23,606 bases of DNA from Synergistaceae bacterium. GTDB lineage: Bacteria; Synergistota; Synergistia; Synergistales; Synergistaceae. Location: positions 1-23,606 of the forward strand of contig JAAZCN010000142.1 of assembly GCA_012513245.1 (NCBI GenBank). The letters run 5' to 3'. The notes under the pieces were generated by a model. That model had not been told where the DNA came from, searched no databases, and worked only from the letters and a program-made list of their open reading frames with translations. Shown piece by piece: positions 8,547 to 15,541 of this stretch (its first letter is position 1; the number at the start of each line of letters is the position of its first letter). Position numbers and translations under genes: made by a program.

Positions 8547-8575
8547 TTGACCAAAAACTTATCGCGGGTTATTAT
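8547..8575 (+). promoter_or_regulatory. Promoter of tRNA-Pro
   Basis: TTGACC (8547-8552) and TATTAT (8570-8575) are 17 bases apart, ending 12 bases before the mature tRNA. The alternative TATACT at 8573-8578 would need a 20-base spacer. Confidence 0.7.
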
Positions 8576-8587
8576 ACTCCCTGCTTA

Positions 8588-8665
8588 CGGGATGTAGCGC
8601 AGCCTGGCTAGCGTACCTGCATGGGGTGCAGGTGGTCGGAGGTTCAAATCCTCTCATCCCGACCA
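8588..8665 (+). tRNA. tRNA-Pro(GGG)
   Basis: A full cloverleaf is present: acceptor arm CGGGATG (8588-8594) pairs perfectly with CATCCCG (8655-8661); the D stem is GCGC/GCGT; the anticodon stem CCTGC/GCAGG (8616-8620, 8628-8632) encloses ATGGGGT, giving anticodon GGG (8623-8625); the T arm carries GGTTCAAATCC. A discriminator A and an encoded CCA (8663-8665) follow. The gene stands alone with its own promoter and terminator and reads the CCC/CCU proline codons. Confidence 0.97.
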
Positions 8666-8673
8666 GACGACAT

Positions 8674-8710
8674 AGGGGTTTCCGTAGTCAAAGGAAACCC
8701 CTTTACTTTT
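8674..8710 (+). terminator. Terminator of tRNA-Pro
   Basis: A perfect ten-base-pair stem, AGGGGTTTCC (8674-8683) with GGAAACCCCT (8693-8702), has a nine-base loop and is followed by CTTTACTTTT-type T-rich sequence nine bases after the tRNA CCA. Confidence 0.88.
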
Positions 8711-8762
8711 GTTTGGAAAATTGAGTTAAGATAATTAAAATAGAGAAAAAAAGGAAGAAAAG

Positions 8763-9605
8763 ATGGCCAAAATACCGAATTTTATTCACAACACAGATAT
8801 AGGGCAGAATTTCCTCATAGATCATTCTATAGTGGATTTTATGATGAGGAGGGCAAAGCTCTCTTCGGAGGACAAAATTCTTGAGATAGGGCCGGGTGAG
8901 GGAATACTCACAGAGGGACTTCTTTCTACGGACTGTGCCGGGGTCTGTACAGTAGAGCTGGATACGAGGCTCAAACATACGATAGATATGCTTGCAATAA
9001 AGGACAGCAGGCTCCATCCTTTATGGGGGGATGCCGTGCAGTTCGATTACGAAAACAGACTTCCATGGATGCCTAACAGGGTAATTGCCAACCTGCCATA
9101 CCATATCACTACTCCCCTTCTTTGGGTCTTTCTTGAAAAGCTCGCTCCGCATGGACTTGAATACATGCTGCTGATGGTACAGCTTGAATCTGCCCAGAGG
9201 ATCACCTCTCCTCCCGGACATCGTGAACGTTCTCCGCTTGGCATAACAGTCGAGGCAATGGGAACATCGACAATTCTGAGGAGCGTGCCCCCATCTGCCT
9301 TCAGGCCTCAGCCAAGGGTCAATTCATGCATTATCGAGATAAAGATCGAAAAGAACAGGGCGATTGCATGTGACAGGACATGGAGGGGGCTGCTGACAAG
9401 GTCTTTCACGCAGCGAAGGAAGACTCTCATAAACAACTGGATATCAGGCTATCCTGAGATCGACCGCGAAAAAGCACTGGAGATTCTTGAAAGAAATGAA
9501 CTGAAAACGACTGCCCGGGCAGAAGAACTCAGCCTCGATACCTGGCGCAGGCTTTCTCAGGAACCGGAATTCTACTTCCAACCCAAAGATCAAAAGGAGG
9601 CTTAA
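8763..9605 (+). CDS. rsmA: 16S rRNA adenine dimethyltransferase RsmA (KsgA)
   Basis: RsmA dimethylates two adjacent adenines near the 3' end of 16S rRNA (A1518/A1519 in E. coli) late in 30S assembly. The 280-residue protein has the N-terminal IGQNFLID motif, the SAM-binding motif EIGPGEG (41-47), the acidic SAM ribose contact (VELD), and catalytic motif IV NLPYHIT (110-116). The C-terminal helical domain carries the family's RSFTQRRKTL-NN segment. A GGAAG lies just upstream of the ATG. It is followed two bases later by trmB and probably forms a two-gene methylation operon. Confidence 0.96.
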   Translation: MAKIPNFIHNTDIGQNFLIDHSIVDFMMRRAKLSSEDKILEIGPGEGILTEGLLSTDCAGVCTVELDTRLKHTIDMLAIKDSRLHPLWGDAVQFDYENRLPWMPNRVIANLPYHITTPLLWVFLEKLAPHGLEYMLLMVQLESAQRITSPPGHRERSPLGITVEAMGTSTILRSVPPSAFRPQPRVNSCIIEIKIEKNRAIACDRTWRGLLTRSFTQRRKTLINNWISGYPEIDREKALEILERNELKTTARAEELSLDTWRRLSQEPEFYFQPKDQKEA

Positions 9606-9607
9606 AT

Positions 9608-10543
9608 ATGACCTGGGATCTTGGCAAGGTAATAGTCGAAGAAAATGTCGACCTGCCACTTAACTGGATTTCGCTCTCCCCTTCAGGAAGGGTATTCGTT
9701 GAAATAGGGTTTGGAAACGGAGAGTTTCTCGAATACCTTGCAAAAACTTATCCCGAAGTTCTGATCGTGGGTATAGAGGTCTCTCAGTGGTGTGCAGCGA
9801 AGGGAGCAAGGAGGGCACTTGCCGCGGGGCTCGGTAACGTGCGTATAATGCACGGCGATGCCCGATTTCTGCTGCGACATTGTTTCTCCCCCGAGTCGGT
9901 CGAGAGGGTATATATGAACTTTCCATGCCCCTGGCCAAAAACAAGGCACGCTTCAAGGCGGGTCACAGTACCGTACTTTGCCGATCTCCTCGCATATCTT
10001 ATAGCTCCCGGAGGATACTTTGAACTTGCCACGGATGTTGACTGGTATGCGTCGGAAGCAGCCGAGACAATTTCAACTTCAGGTGTTTTTGAGGCAGATC
10101 CGATAGAGGTCGATCCAAAGAGGCCATATCTTACAAAGTACGAAAGAAAGTGGAGAACCATGGGAAAGAGTACATGGCTCCTGGTCCTGCATAAAAAAGA
10201 CAGTTGTGTTGATATGACAACAGAAGATAATGGCTGGCAGATGGAAATGGAGTGTGAAAGCGTGATGAAACTTGAGGATGTCCTTTTAAAGATAAAAGAT
10301 GCGGAGGGCAAGGGTATCGGCGGAAGGGGCCACTGGGTCTTCAGGGAGACATTCGTTTCAGATTCCGGAGTTGGTCTTGTACTTGTAATAACGACTGATG
10401 ACTGCTTTGAACAGCACTTCTATCTTAAAATTATCCCCGGCCGGACCGGTTTTAGGATAAAGGTCGACTCGGTTGGCCACCCGTACAGGACACCGGCGAT
10501 GCGTGCAGCTCTGCACCATGCCTTTGCTGTTGCAAAAGGATAA
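9608..10543 (+). CDS. trmB: tRNA (guanine-N7-)-methyltransferase, TrmB, with C-terminal extension
   Basis: TrmB methylates N7 of G46 in the tRNA variable loop using SAM. Residues 1-197 form the Rossmann methyltransferase core: SAM motif EIGFGNGEF (32-40), HGDAR (82-86), NFPCPWPKTRH (104-114), ATDVDWYA (141-148) and TKYERKW (176-182). Two points are unusual. The usual NFPDPWPK reads NFPCPWPK, with Cys107 for Asp. The protein is 311 residues against about 210-240 for most TrmB proteins, because of a 110-residue C-terminal extension of unclear fold; long C-terminal regions are known in TrmB of thermophiles such as Aquifex. A strong AAAAGGAGG precedes the ATG. The gene converges on the MFS gene with 21 bases between stops. 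Confidence 0.85.
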   Translation: MTWDLGKVIVEENVDLPLNWISLSPSGRVFVEIGFGNGEFLEYLAKTYPEVLIVGIEVSQWCAAKGARRALAAGLGNVRIMHGDARFLLRHCFSPESVERVYMNFPCPWPKTRHASRRVTVPYFADLLAYLIAPGGYFELATDVDWYASEAAETISTSGVFEADPIEVDPKRPYLTKYERKWRTMGKSTWLLVLHKKDSCVDMTTEDNGWQMEMECESVMKLEDVLLKIKDAEGKGIGGRGHWVFRETFVSDSGVGLVLVITTDDCFEQHFYLKIIPGRTGFRIKVDSVGHPYRTPAMRAALHHAFAVAKG

Positions 10544-10564
10544 TATTATCTGGTCTACTGACCC

Positions 10565-11773
10565 TTATTTCCTGCCCCCGGATGAAAGTATCATCTTACC
10601 TGCATACCATATCGTGATCGTCCATGGAAGGAAAGCCACCAACTGTAGAGTCTTTTCCAGGCCTATGATGTCAGCTGAAAAACCTACAGGTGTGGTGAAT
10701 AGGTTTGCCAGCCCCCATGAAACGCCCATTGCGAGGGAACTTACAGTGCTTCTGGAGAGGGGGCACTTTTTCTGTGCCATTGAGGTAGTCACCGGAGTGC
10801 CTGCCTGAAGGAAGGCGAACCCGACAATGAGGCTGGCTACAGATAAAAAACCGGTCGTGTTAAGGCCCGTGATAAGAAATATCGGAGAGATCCCGATCGT
10901 CCACAGCATTACTTTTTCATCGTTGGTCGAATCTGCCAGCTTACCCCCGACTATTCCGGCAAATGTACATGCAAGTGTTATAGCGAAGAGAAGCATGCCG
11001 CCTTCGGCGATACTGCCTCCCTTAAGTATGACAAGCATTGGGAGAAATATCCTGATCCCCTGAAGAGTGGCATCTCTAATGGTCGCCACCACGACGAGGG
11101 AAAGGATCTTTTTCATAAGTTTTCCGGTGTTAATAAAAAAATCTTTAATTTCTGCTTTTTCTTTTGTGATGTTCTCTGTCTTCTGTTCGGAGACGACATT
11201 CTTCCATATGTAAAGACATATTATGAAAGAGGGGATCATTACTATCGGTAACATTTCTTTTCCGATAAGGGATATAAGGAATACGACATAGACAGGACCT
11301 AACGCACTGCCTAAGCTGCCACAGGCTGCAAAAAGGGATATAAAAAAAGCGAGGTCTTTGATCCCCGCGGAGGATCCGGCACGCCCAAGCCCCTGTGGAT
11401 GGAATGAGGCTGTGCCTATAGTCATGATCACTATGAGAATGAAGGCTATAGAGTATGAGGGTGCCAGGGGCAAAAGAGTGGCGCCTGCGATGCTTAGCAT
11501 GGGTCCCCATACTGCAAGCCAGGGTTTTTTTTGCCTGTCCGCTAAGTAGCCGGCGATCGGCTGTCCGAAAAGGTTAGTTAAGCCAAAAACGGCGTTTAAA
11601 AGTCCGGCCTGGCTCAAAGATATCGAAATTGATCCAACAAGCATTGGTATAATTATCGGCAGGGCATTGGTATGTACGTCATTCAAAAAATGAAGGAAAG
11701 AAAATCCGAAAAGGCTCCGCCTGTCACTCGGTTCTTCAGGGGTGTTCAATGGTTTTTCTGTAATTTGCTGCAT
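10565..11773 (-). CDS. MFS transporter, fosmidomycin-resistance (Fsr)-like
   Basis: This is a 402-residue major facilitator protein with about 12 predicted transmembrane segments in two halves, split by a hydrophilic central loop (about 195-215, rich in E and K). Sequence hallmarks are an N-terminal FLHFLNDVHTNALP, motif A between TM2 and TM3 (GYLADRQKK, 75-83), ASFHPQG (122-128), and a repeated GGKLAD motif in the second half. FLND, ALP and FHPQG resemble the fosmidomycin-resistance/Fsr branch, but the substrate cannot be read from sequence. AGGAGG (11785-11780) lies six bases before the ATG. It is the only gene here on the - strand besides tmcAL and interrupts an otherwise RNA-modification and CoA block, so it may have been inserted in this lineage. 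Confidence 0.88.
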   Translation of the reverse strand: MQQITEKPLNTPEEPSDRRSLFGFSFLHFLNDVHTNALPIIIPMLVGSISISLSQAGLLNAVFGLTNLFGQPIAGYLADRQKKPWLAVWGPMLSIAGATLLPLAPSYSIAFILIVIMTIGTASFHPQGLGRAGSSAGIKDLAFFISLFAACGSLGSALGPVYVVFLISLIGKEMLPIVMIPSFIICLYIWKNVVSEQKTENITKEKAEIKDFFINTGKLMKKILSLVVVATIRDATLQGIRIFLPMLVILKGGSIAEGGMLLFAITLACTFAGIVGGKLADSTNDEKVMLWTIGISPIFLITGLNTTGFLSVASLIVGFAFLQAGTPVTTSMAQKKCPLSRSTVSSLAMGVSWGLANLFTTPVGFSADIIGLEKTLQLVAFLPWTITIWYAGKMILSSGGRK

Positions 11774-11812
11774 TTTGTTCCTCCTGGTTTGTATACACTT
11801 TTGATGTTCGCT

Positions 11813-11843
11813 ATTATACTCTTTTTACAAGTTAATAGCTCAA
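11813..11843 (-). promoter_or_regulatory. Possible promoter of the MFS gene
   Basis: Reading the - strand, a perfect TATAAT (11818-11813) lies about 40 bases before the MFS start codon. A weak -35, TTGAGC (11843-11838), is 19 bases upstream, which is longer than ideal. Confidence 0.5.
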
Positions 11844-11925
11844 CTTTTCCACCTATTGTTACTGGTGGATTGAAAGTATTGAAGACGCTCGTTTCCCCGA
11901 TCTCGAAGCGCACTCGAAATAGTTC

Positions 11926-11973
11926 AGGCGCTATTGTAGATTTGTTATGTTCCTCATTCGAGGAACAGCGCCT
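11926..11973. repeat. Nested inverted repeat in the MFS-rsmD intergenic region
   Basis: An eight-base-pair perfect hairpin, TGTTCCTC (11948-11955) with GAGGAACA (11960-11967) and loop ATTC, is embedded in outer arms AGGCGC (11926-11931) and GCGCCT (11968-11973). The outer arm abuts the inner stem on the right side and leaves a 16-base bulge on the left. No T tract follows, so it is not an obvious terminator. It lies between the MFS promoter and rsmD and could be an operator or an RNA structure in the rsmD leader; function is unknown. Confidence 0.55.
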
Positions 11974-12042
11974 CGTGATCAAAAGCATGCGGGAAAGACG
12001 GTGGGAAAGTCAAGTTAATAGGTGAAGCAGGGTGAGTTTGAT

Positions 12043-12531
12043 ATGAAAGAAATGCGGCCAACTACAGGCAAGGTTTTACAGGCATTGTTCAATATATTGG
12101 GATCGCTTGAGGGCAAAAGTTTCCTTGATCTTTTTTCGGGAAGTGGGCAGATAGGACTCAATGCTTACCAAAGAAGGGCCGAATCGGTCTGTCTGGTTGA
12201 ATCTGACAGAAAACGCCATTTTGATATAGTTAAAAATATGCCGGAGGATGTAAAATGTCTTTGTATTGACGTCAGAAGGGCTTTGTCAAGATTTGCAAAA
12301 AATGGAGAGTCATTCGATGTTATTTTTGCCGACCCGCCATACGGATTGGGCTGGGGAACCGAGCTTCCGCAGCTGATATGCAGATACAGCGAGGTCCTGT
12401 CCACCGATGGAACTCTGATATTCGAACACTCGGAAAAAGAAAAGGCCGATGATATTCCGGGATGGAAGAGAGAAGAGAGAACTTACGGCGGCACAGTTCT
12501 CACATTCTACAAAAGGAGTGTTGATCTATGA
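12043..12531 (+). CDS. rsmD: 16S rRNA m2G966 methyltransferase RsmD, N-terminus apparently shortened
   Basis: RsmD methylates G966 (E. coli numbering) of 16S rRNA in the 30S subunit. From the ATG at 12043 the protein is 162 residues: MRPTTGKVLQALFNIL (4-19), SAM motif DLFSGSG (29-35), a motif with acidic VESD (52-55), and motif IV ADPPYG (96-101). GGTGA lies about seven bases upstream; a GTG at 12022 would add seven residues but has no good ribosome site. The family's N-terminal segment (pattern MRII-GK--G---), which normally precedes RPTT by 20 or so residues, is absent from this frame, which has a stop at 12019-12021. Similar residues can be read in another frame just upstream. The stop overlaps coaD (ATGA), the same rsmD-coaD pair as in Bacillus. 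Confidence 0.85.
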   Translation: MKEMRPTTGKVLQALFNILGSLEGKSFLDLFSGSGQIGLNAYQRRAESVCLVESDRKRHFDIVKNMPEDVKCLCIDVRRALSRFAKNGESFDVIFADPPYGLGWGTELPQLICRYSEVLSTDGTLIFEHSEKEKADDIPGWKREERTYGGTVLTFYKRSVDL

Positions 12532-13016
12532 TAAGAGCCGTATATCCCGGATCTTTCGACCCGATAACCAACGGGCATATTTATATAGCGGAAAGAGGCT
12601 CAGCCCTCTTTGACGAGCTTGTCGTCGCTGTACTGGTCAATCCTGAAAAGAGATCCACTTTCAGCGAGGAAGAGCGTCAAATCATGGCCAGGGAGGCACT
12701 TATCCACCTTCCCAACGTAAAAGTAAAGTTTTTTGAAGGCCTGCTTGTTGATTTTATGAGACAGGAGCAGAGCAGGATAATAATAAGGGGTCTCAGAGCA
12801 CTTTCTGATTTTGAATATGAATTCCAGCTCGCGCAGATGAACAGACAGCTGGCTCCCGAGATAGAGACATTCTTTATTGTCACGGATGCGAAGTACTCAT
12901 ATCTTTCAAGCAGGGGCATAAAGGACGCCTTCCAGTTTGGCGGTGTTATAAAAGACATGGTGCCGCCGGGGGTCTTCAGGCGTATGAGAGAACGTATCCC
13001 TCCACGAAACTTATAG
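12528..13016 (+). CDS. coaD: Phosphopantetheine adenylyltransferase
   Basis: CoaD transfers AMP from ATP to 4'-phosphopantetheine, giving dephospho-CoA, the penultimate step of CoA synthesis. The 162-residue protein matches the family length (about 160) and has the nucleotidyltransferase motif PGSFDPITNGH (7-17), the RGLRALSDFEYEFQLAQMN segment (substrate and ATP binding) and the C-terminal YSYLSSRGIKD motif. The ATG overlaps the rsmD stop, so the two are coupled. It converges on tmcAL with 21 bases between stops and no visible terminator. Confidence 0.97.
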   Translation: MIRAVYPGSFDPITNGHIYIAERGSALFDELVVAVLVNPEKRSTFSEEERQIMAREALIHLPNVKVKFFEGLLVDFMRQEQSRIIIRGLRALSDFEYEFQLAQMNRQLAPEIETFFIVTDAKYSYLSSRGIKDAFQFGGVIKDMVPPGVFRRMRERIPPRNL

Positions 13017-13037
13017 CTTCGTAGGCTGTTTCCATTA

Positions 13038-14255
13038 TCATTCCCCGCTTATGATGATCTTTCTGGAATGTTCCTTTCCGAATTCACTATTAGGCACAAG
13101 CTCTTCCCAGATCTCGGATCCGATCAGTTCATATTTCATGACTTTTGATGCAGTATCAGATATTGAAGAGATCGAACCGTACTTTGTTACAACGGGCAAA
13201 GAGGCTGTCTTTTTCATTCTCTTCAGCATCTTCCTGCCATTTTCGTTCATACCCAGGACCCTTATGTATGGAGGACCTATCCTCTGAAAGGCCCTGTTTG
13301 TCCAGTGTTCCAGGTTTATAAGTATGTGTATACCATGTCTCTGTACTCTTCCAAGCGGATATCTTCTGCTGGTACAGGCGTTTCCCCATTCGCTGAAAGA
13401 AGAGCTTCTCAGAGCTTTTTCTTTAAGGAGATATTCAATTCCCTCACCAATTTCTGCGCACCGGGATATCGCCCGGGTGTCAGATGATAACAACCTTGCC
13501 CGCAGCAAACTCCAGAGACGTCCATCATCTGTGCAGGCACGTCCTTTTTCGATAGCCTCTTTAAGTATCTTTGCGGAAAAATCGGGCAGCCTGTCCAATG
13601 CATCTGAGACGTTCCCTTTTGAAATGGCTTTTCTTACAGAGGTAGCGCTTGAAAATTCGGCAAGCTCATTTTCGTGATATCCCGATCCAAGTCTTTTGAC
13701 CGGCACCGGAATTATATTCAAGTCTTTATTCTTTATCCGCAGCATGTATGATAGTGCAAGAGAATTGTTCGGACCTTTCAGTTTTTCAGCTGTTCCGGGG
13801 ATCATACTGTCAAGAGCCATAGCTCTTGATTCGACGAAAGAACAACCTTTGTCCAGGTTCTTTTTTAAACAAAACTTGAAAGGTTCCGGTTCTTCGATTA
13901 AAATATCTAAGATTTTGTCCATTTGCCAGTCAGGGGATTCCAGTCCGAATGAAATGTGTGTTACGATTCCTGTCATAGCCAGGATATCAACGGCTGCATA
14001 AGCGAATACCCCTGCATTATGAGCTGAAAAGACGAGAGGAAGCTCAAGAACAAGATCAGCGCCGCAATCCAGCGCGGTTTTTGTCCTATCCCACTTTGAA
14101 ATCATGGCAGGTTCTCCTCTTTGAACAAAGTTAGAGGAGAGCACCACGATGATGCCCTCAGCACTTGAGAGTGAACGGGCTTCTTTCATGTGGTACCGGT
14201 GGCCAAGATGAAGCGGGTTATATTCGGCAACTATCCCTGTGATGGGAGTATGCAT
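13038..14255 (-). CDS. tmcAL: tRNA(Met) cytidine acetate ligase TmcAL
   Basis: TmcAL (formerly YlbM) uses acetate and ATP to acetylate the wobble cytidine C34 of elongator tRNA-Met. From ATG at 14255 the protein has 405 residues, typical for the family, and begins with the nucleotidyltransferase motif GIVAEYNPLHLGH (7-19), followed by SSNFVQRGEPAM and LELPLVFSAHNAGVFA. Near the C-terminus GPPYIRVLGMNENGRK matches the family. An upstream TTG at 14294 is possible, but the extra 13 residues are not conserved. Its place next to ackA, an enzyme of acetate metabolism, is suggestive because acetate is its substrate. The order coaD-tmcAL-yceD-rpmF matches coaD-...-ylbM-ylbN-rpmF of Bacillus apart from ackA and orientation. 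Confidence 0.9.
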   Translation of the reverse strand: MHTPITGIVAEYNPLHLGHRYHMKEARSLSSAEGIIVVLSSNFVQRGEPAMISKWDRTKTALDCGADLVLELPLVFSAHNAGVFAYAAVDILAMTGIVTHISFGLESPDWQMDKILDILIEEPEPFKFCLKKNLDKGCSFVESRAMALDSMIPGTAEKLKGPNNSLALSYMLRIKNKDLNIIPVPVKRLGSGYHENELAEFSSATSVRKAISKGNVSDALDRLPDFSAKILKEAIEKGRACTDDGRLWSLLRARLLSSDTRAISRCAEIGEGIEYLLKEKALRSSSFSEWGNACTSRRYPLGRVQRHGIHILINLEHWTNRAFQRIGPPYIRVLGMNENGRKMLKRMKKTASLPVVTKYGSISSISDTASKVMKYELIGSEIWEELVPNSEFGKEHSRKIIISGE

Positions 14256-14274
14256 AAATTCAATCACCGTCCTC

Positions 14275-14294
14275 TTGTGGTAAGAATACCACAA
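14275..14294. repeat. Perfect inverted repeat between tmcAL and ackA
   Basis: TTGTGGTA (14275-14282) and TACCACAA (14287-14294) are perfectly complementary around AGAA. The 20-base element lies midway in the 81-base gap between two divergent genes, 20 bases before the tmcAL ATG and 42 before the ackA ATG. It could be a dimeric repressor site for both genes or an RNA hairpin in the tmcAL leader. No T tract adjoins it. Confidence 0.6.
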
Positions 14295-14336
14295 AGAAGC
14301 GGAGATAATCAGAATAAGGGAGGCAATCTGATTCTA

Positions 14337-15530
14337 ATGAAAATTCTAGTTCTTAACTGCGGCAGTTCTTCTTTTAAGTATCAGCTTATCGACATGGATG
14401 GTGAAGTTGTTCTTGCTAAGGGGCTTGTTGAGCGAATAGGCATAGACGGCTCTAGGATCAAGCATATTAAAACAGGAATAGACCCGGACTTGCGTGAAGT
14501 GGATTTCCCGAACCACACAGTAGCGATCAAATATGTCCTTGATATGCTTATCGACCCTGAATACGGAGTCCTAAAGGATCTCAGTGAACTTTCTGCAGCA
14601 GGTCACAGGATGGTCCACGGCGGAGAAAAATTTACATCCTCAGTCCTTGTTACCCCTGAAGTGATCTGCGCTATAGAACAAGTGATACATCTGGCACCGC
14701 TGCACAACCCTGCCAACCTGCAGGGAGTGCGCGCAATGATGGAAGTTCTCCCTGAAACCCCTAACGTTGTCGTATTCGACACAGCCTTCCATCAGTCAAT
14801 ACCTCCAAAAGCTTTTACATACGGTATCCCTTACAGCTACTACGAAGAAGATGGGATCCGACGCTATGGTTTCCACGGTACCAGCCACTATTACGTGGCA
14901 AACAGGGCAGCTGAGATCCTCGGCAAGCCGGTTGAACAGCTCAAGACAGTGACATGCCACCTCGGGAACGGAAGTTCCATCACTGCCGTTGACGGCGGCA
15001 AGTCTGTTGATACAAGCCTTGGTTACGGCACAGCAGGAGGTGTCATAATGGGCACCCGTAGCGGAAGCCTTGATCCGGCTGTAATGCTCTATCTTATGGA
15101 GAAGCACAAAGATGTAAAAACTGTCAGTGATATAATCCACAAAAAGAGCGGACTTCAGGGAATCTCAGGAATATCAAGCGATCTTCGCGATGTTGAGAAA
15201 GCTGCGGAAAAAGGAAACGCTCGTGCGCAGCTGGCCCAGGAAATGCTCATTTACCACGTAAAAAAATACATTGGCTCTTACGCTGCGGCAATGGGCGGTA
15301 TCGACGTCCTTGTCTTTACAGCAGGTATAGGAGAAAACGGCGTATCCTTCCGTGAAGAAGTCTGCAAGGGGCTGGAATACATGGGTGTAAAGATAGATCC
15401 TGAGAAGAACAAGGTTCGCGGCAAAGAGGTAATTTTCAGCACGCCTGATTCAAGAGTTGCTGTTATGGTCGTTCCGACAGATGAAGAAATGGTCATCGCC
15501 AGGGACACTAAGCGCTGCTGTGAGGCTTAA
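14337..15530 (+). CDS. ackA: Acetate kinase
   Basis: Acetate kinase interconverts acetyl phosphate plus ADP and acetate plus ATP; in fermenters it gives ATP by substrate-level phosphorylation. The 397-residue protein has the N-terminal motif VLNCGSSSFKYQL (4-16), AGHRMVHGG, VFDTAFHQSIP, RRYGFHGTSHYYV, HLGNGSS and GTRSGSLDP, all standard for the family. The ATG at 14337 is chosen because it begins the conserved MKILVLN strand; the open frame extends upstream but that part is not conserved and reads through the tmcAL start region. AAGGGAGG lies 13 bases upstream, a rather long spacing. No pta gene for phosphotransacetylase is in the window. Confidence 0.97.
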   Translation: MKILVLNCGSSSFKYQLIDMDGEVVLAKGLVERIGIDGSRIKHIKTGIDPDLREVDFPNHTVAIKYVLDMLIDPEYGVLKDLSELSAAGHRMVHGGEKFTSSVLVTPEVICAIEQVIHLAPLHNPANLQGVRAMMEVLPETPNVVVFDTAFHQSIPPKAFTYGIPYSYYEEDGIRRYGFHGTSHYYVANRAAEILGKPVEQLKTVTCHLGNGSSITAVDGGKSVDTSLGYGTAGGVIMGTRSGSLDPAVMLYLMEKHKDVKTVSDIIHKKSGLQGISGISSDLRDVEKAAEKGNARAQLAQEMLIYHVKKYIGSYAAAMGGIDVLVFTAGIGENGVSFREEVCKGLEYMGVKIDPEKNKVRGKEVIFSTPDSRVAVMVVPTDEEMVIARDTKRCCEA

Positions 15531-15541
15531 ATAAATAAAAA

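Noticed and set aside
8588..8665. tRNA-Pro as an attachment site for an integrated element
   Set aside because: No integrase, no repeated tRNA 3' end and no foreign genes are seen on either side.
11672..12025. 117-codon open frame on the + strand running from antisense of the MFS N-terminus into the rsmD region
   Set aside because: Most of it is the complement of the MFS gene and its promoter, and it has no ribosome site. Its only interest is that its last part covers the lost RsmD N-terminal region.
14190..14336. N-terminal extension of AckA by 49 residues
   Set aside because: The extra sequence overlaps the tmcAL start, has no acetate-kinase similarity, and the family begins at MKILVLN.
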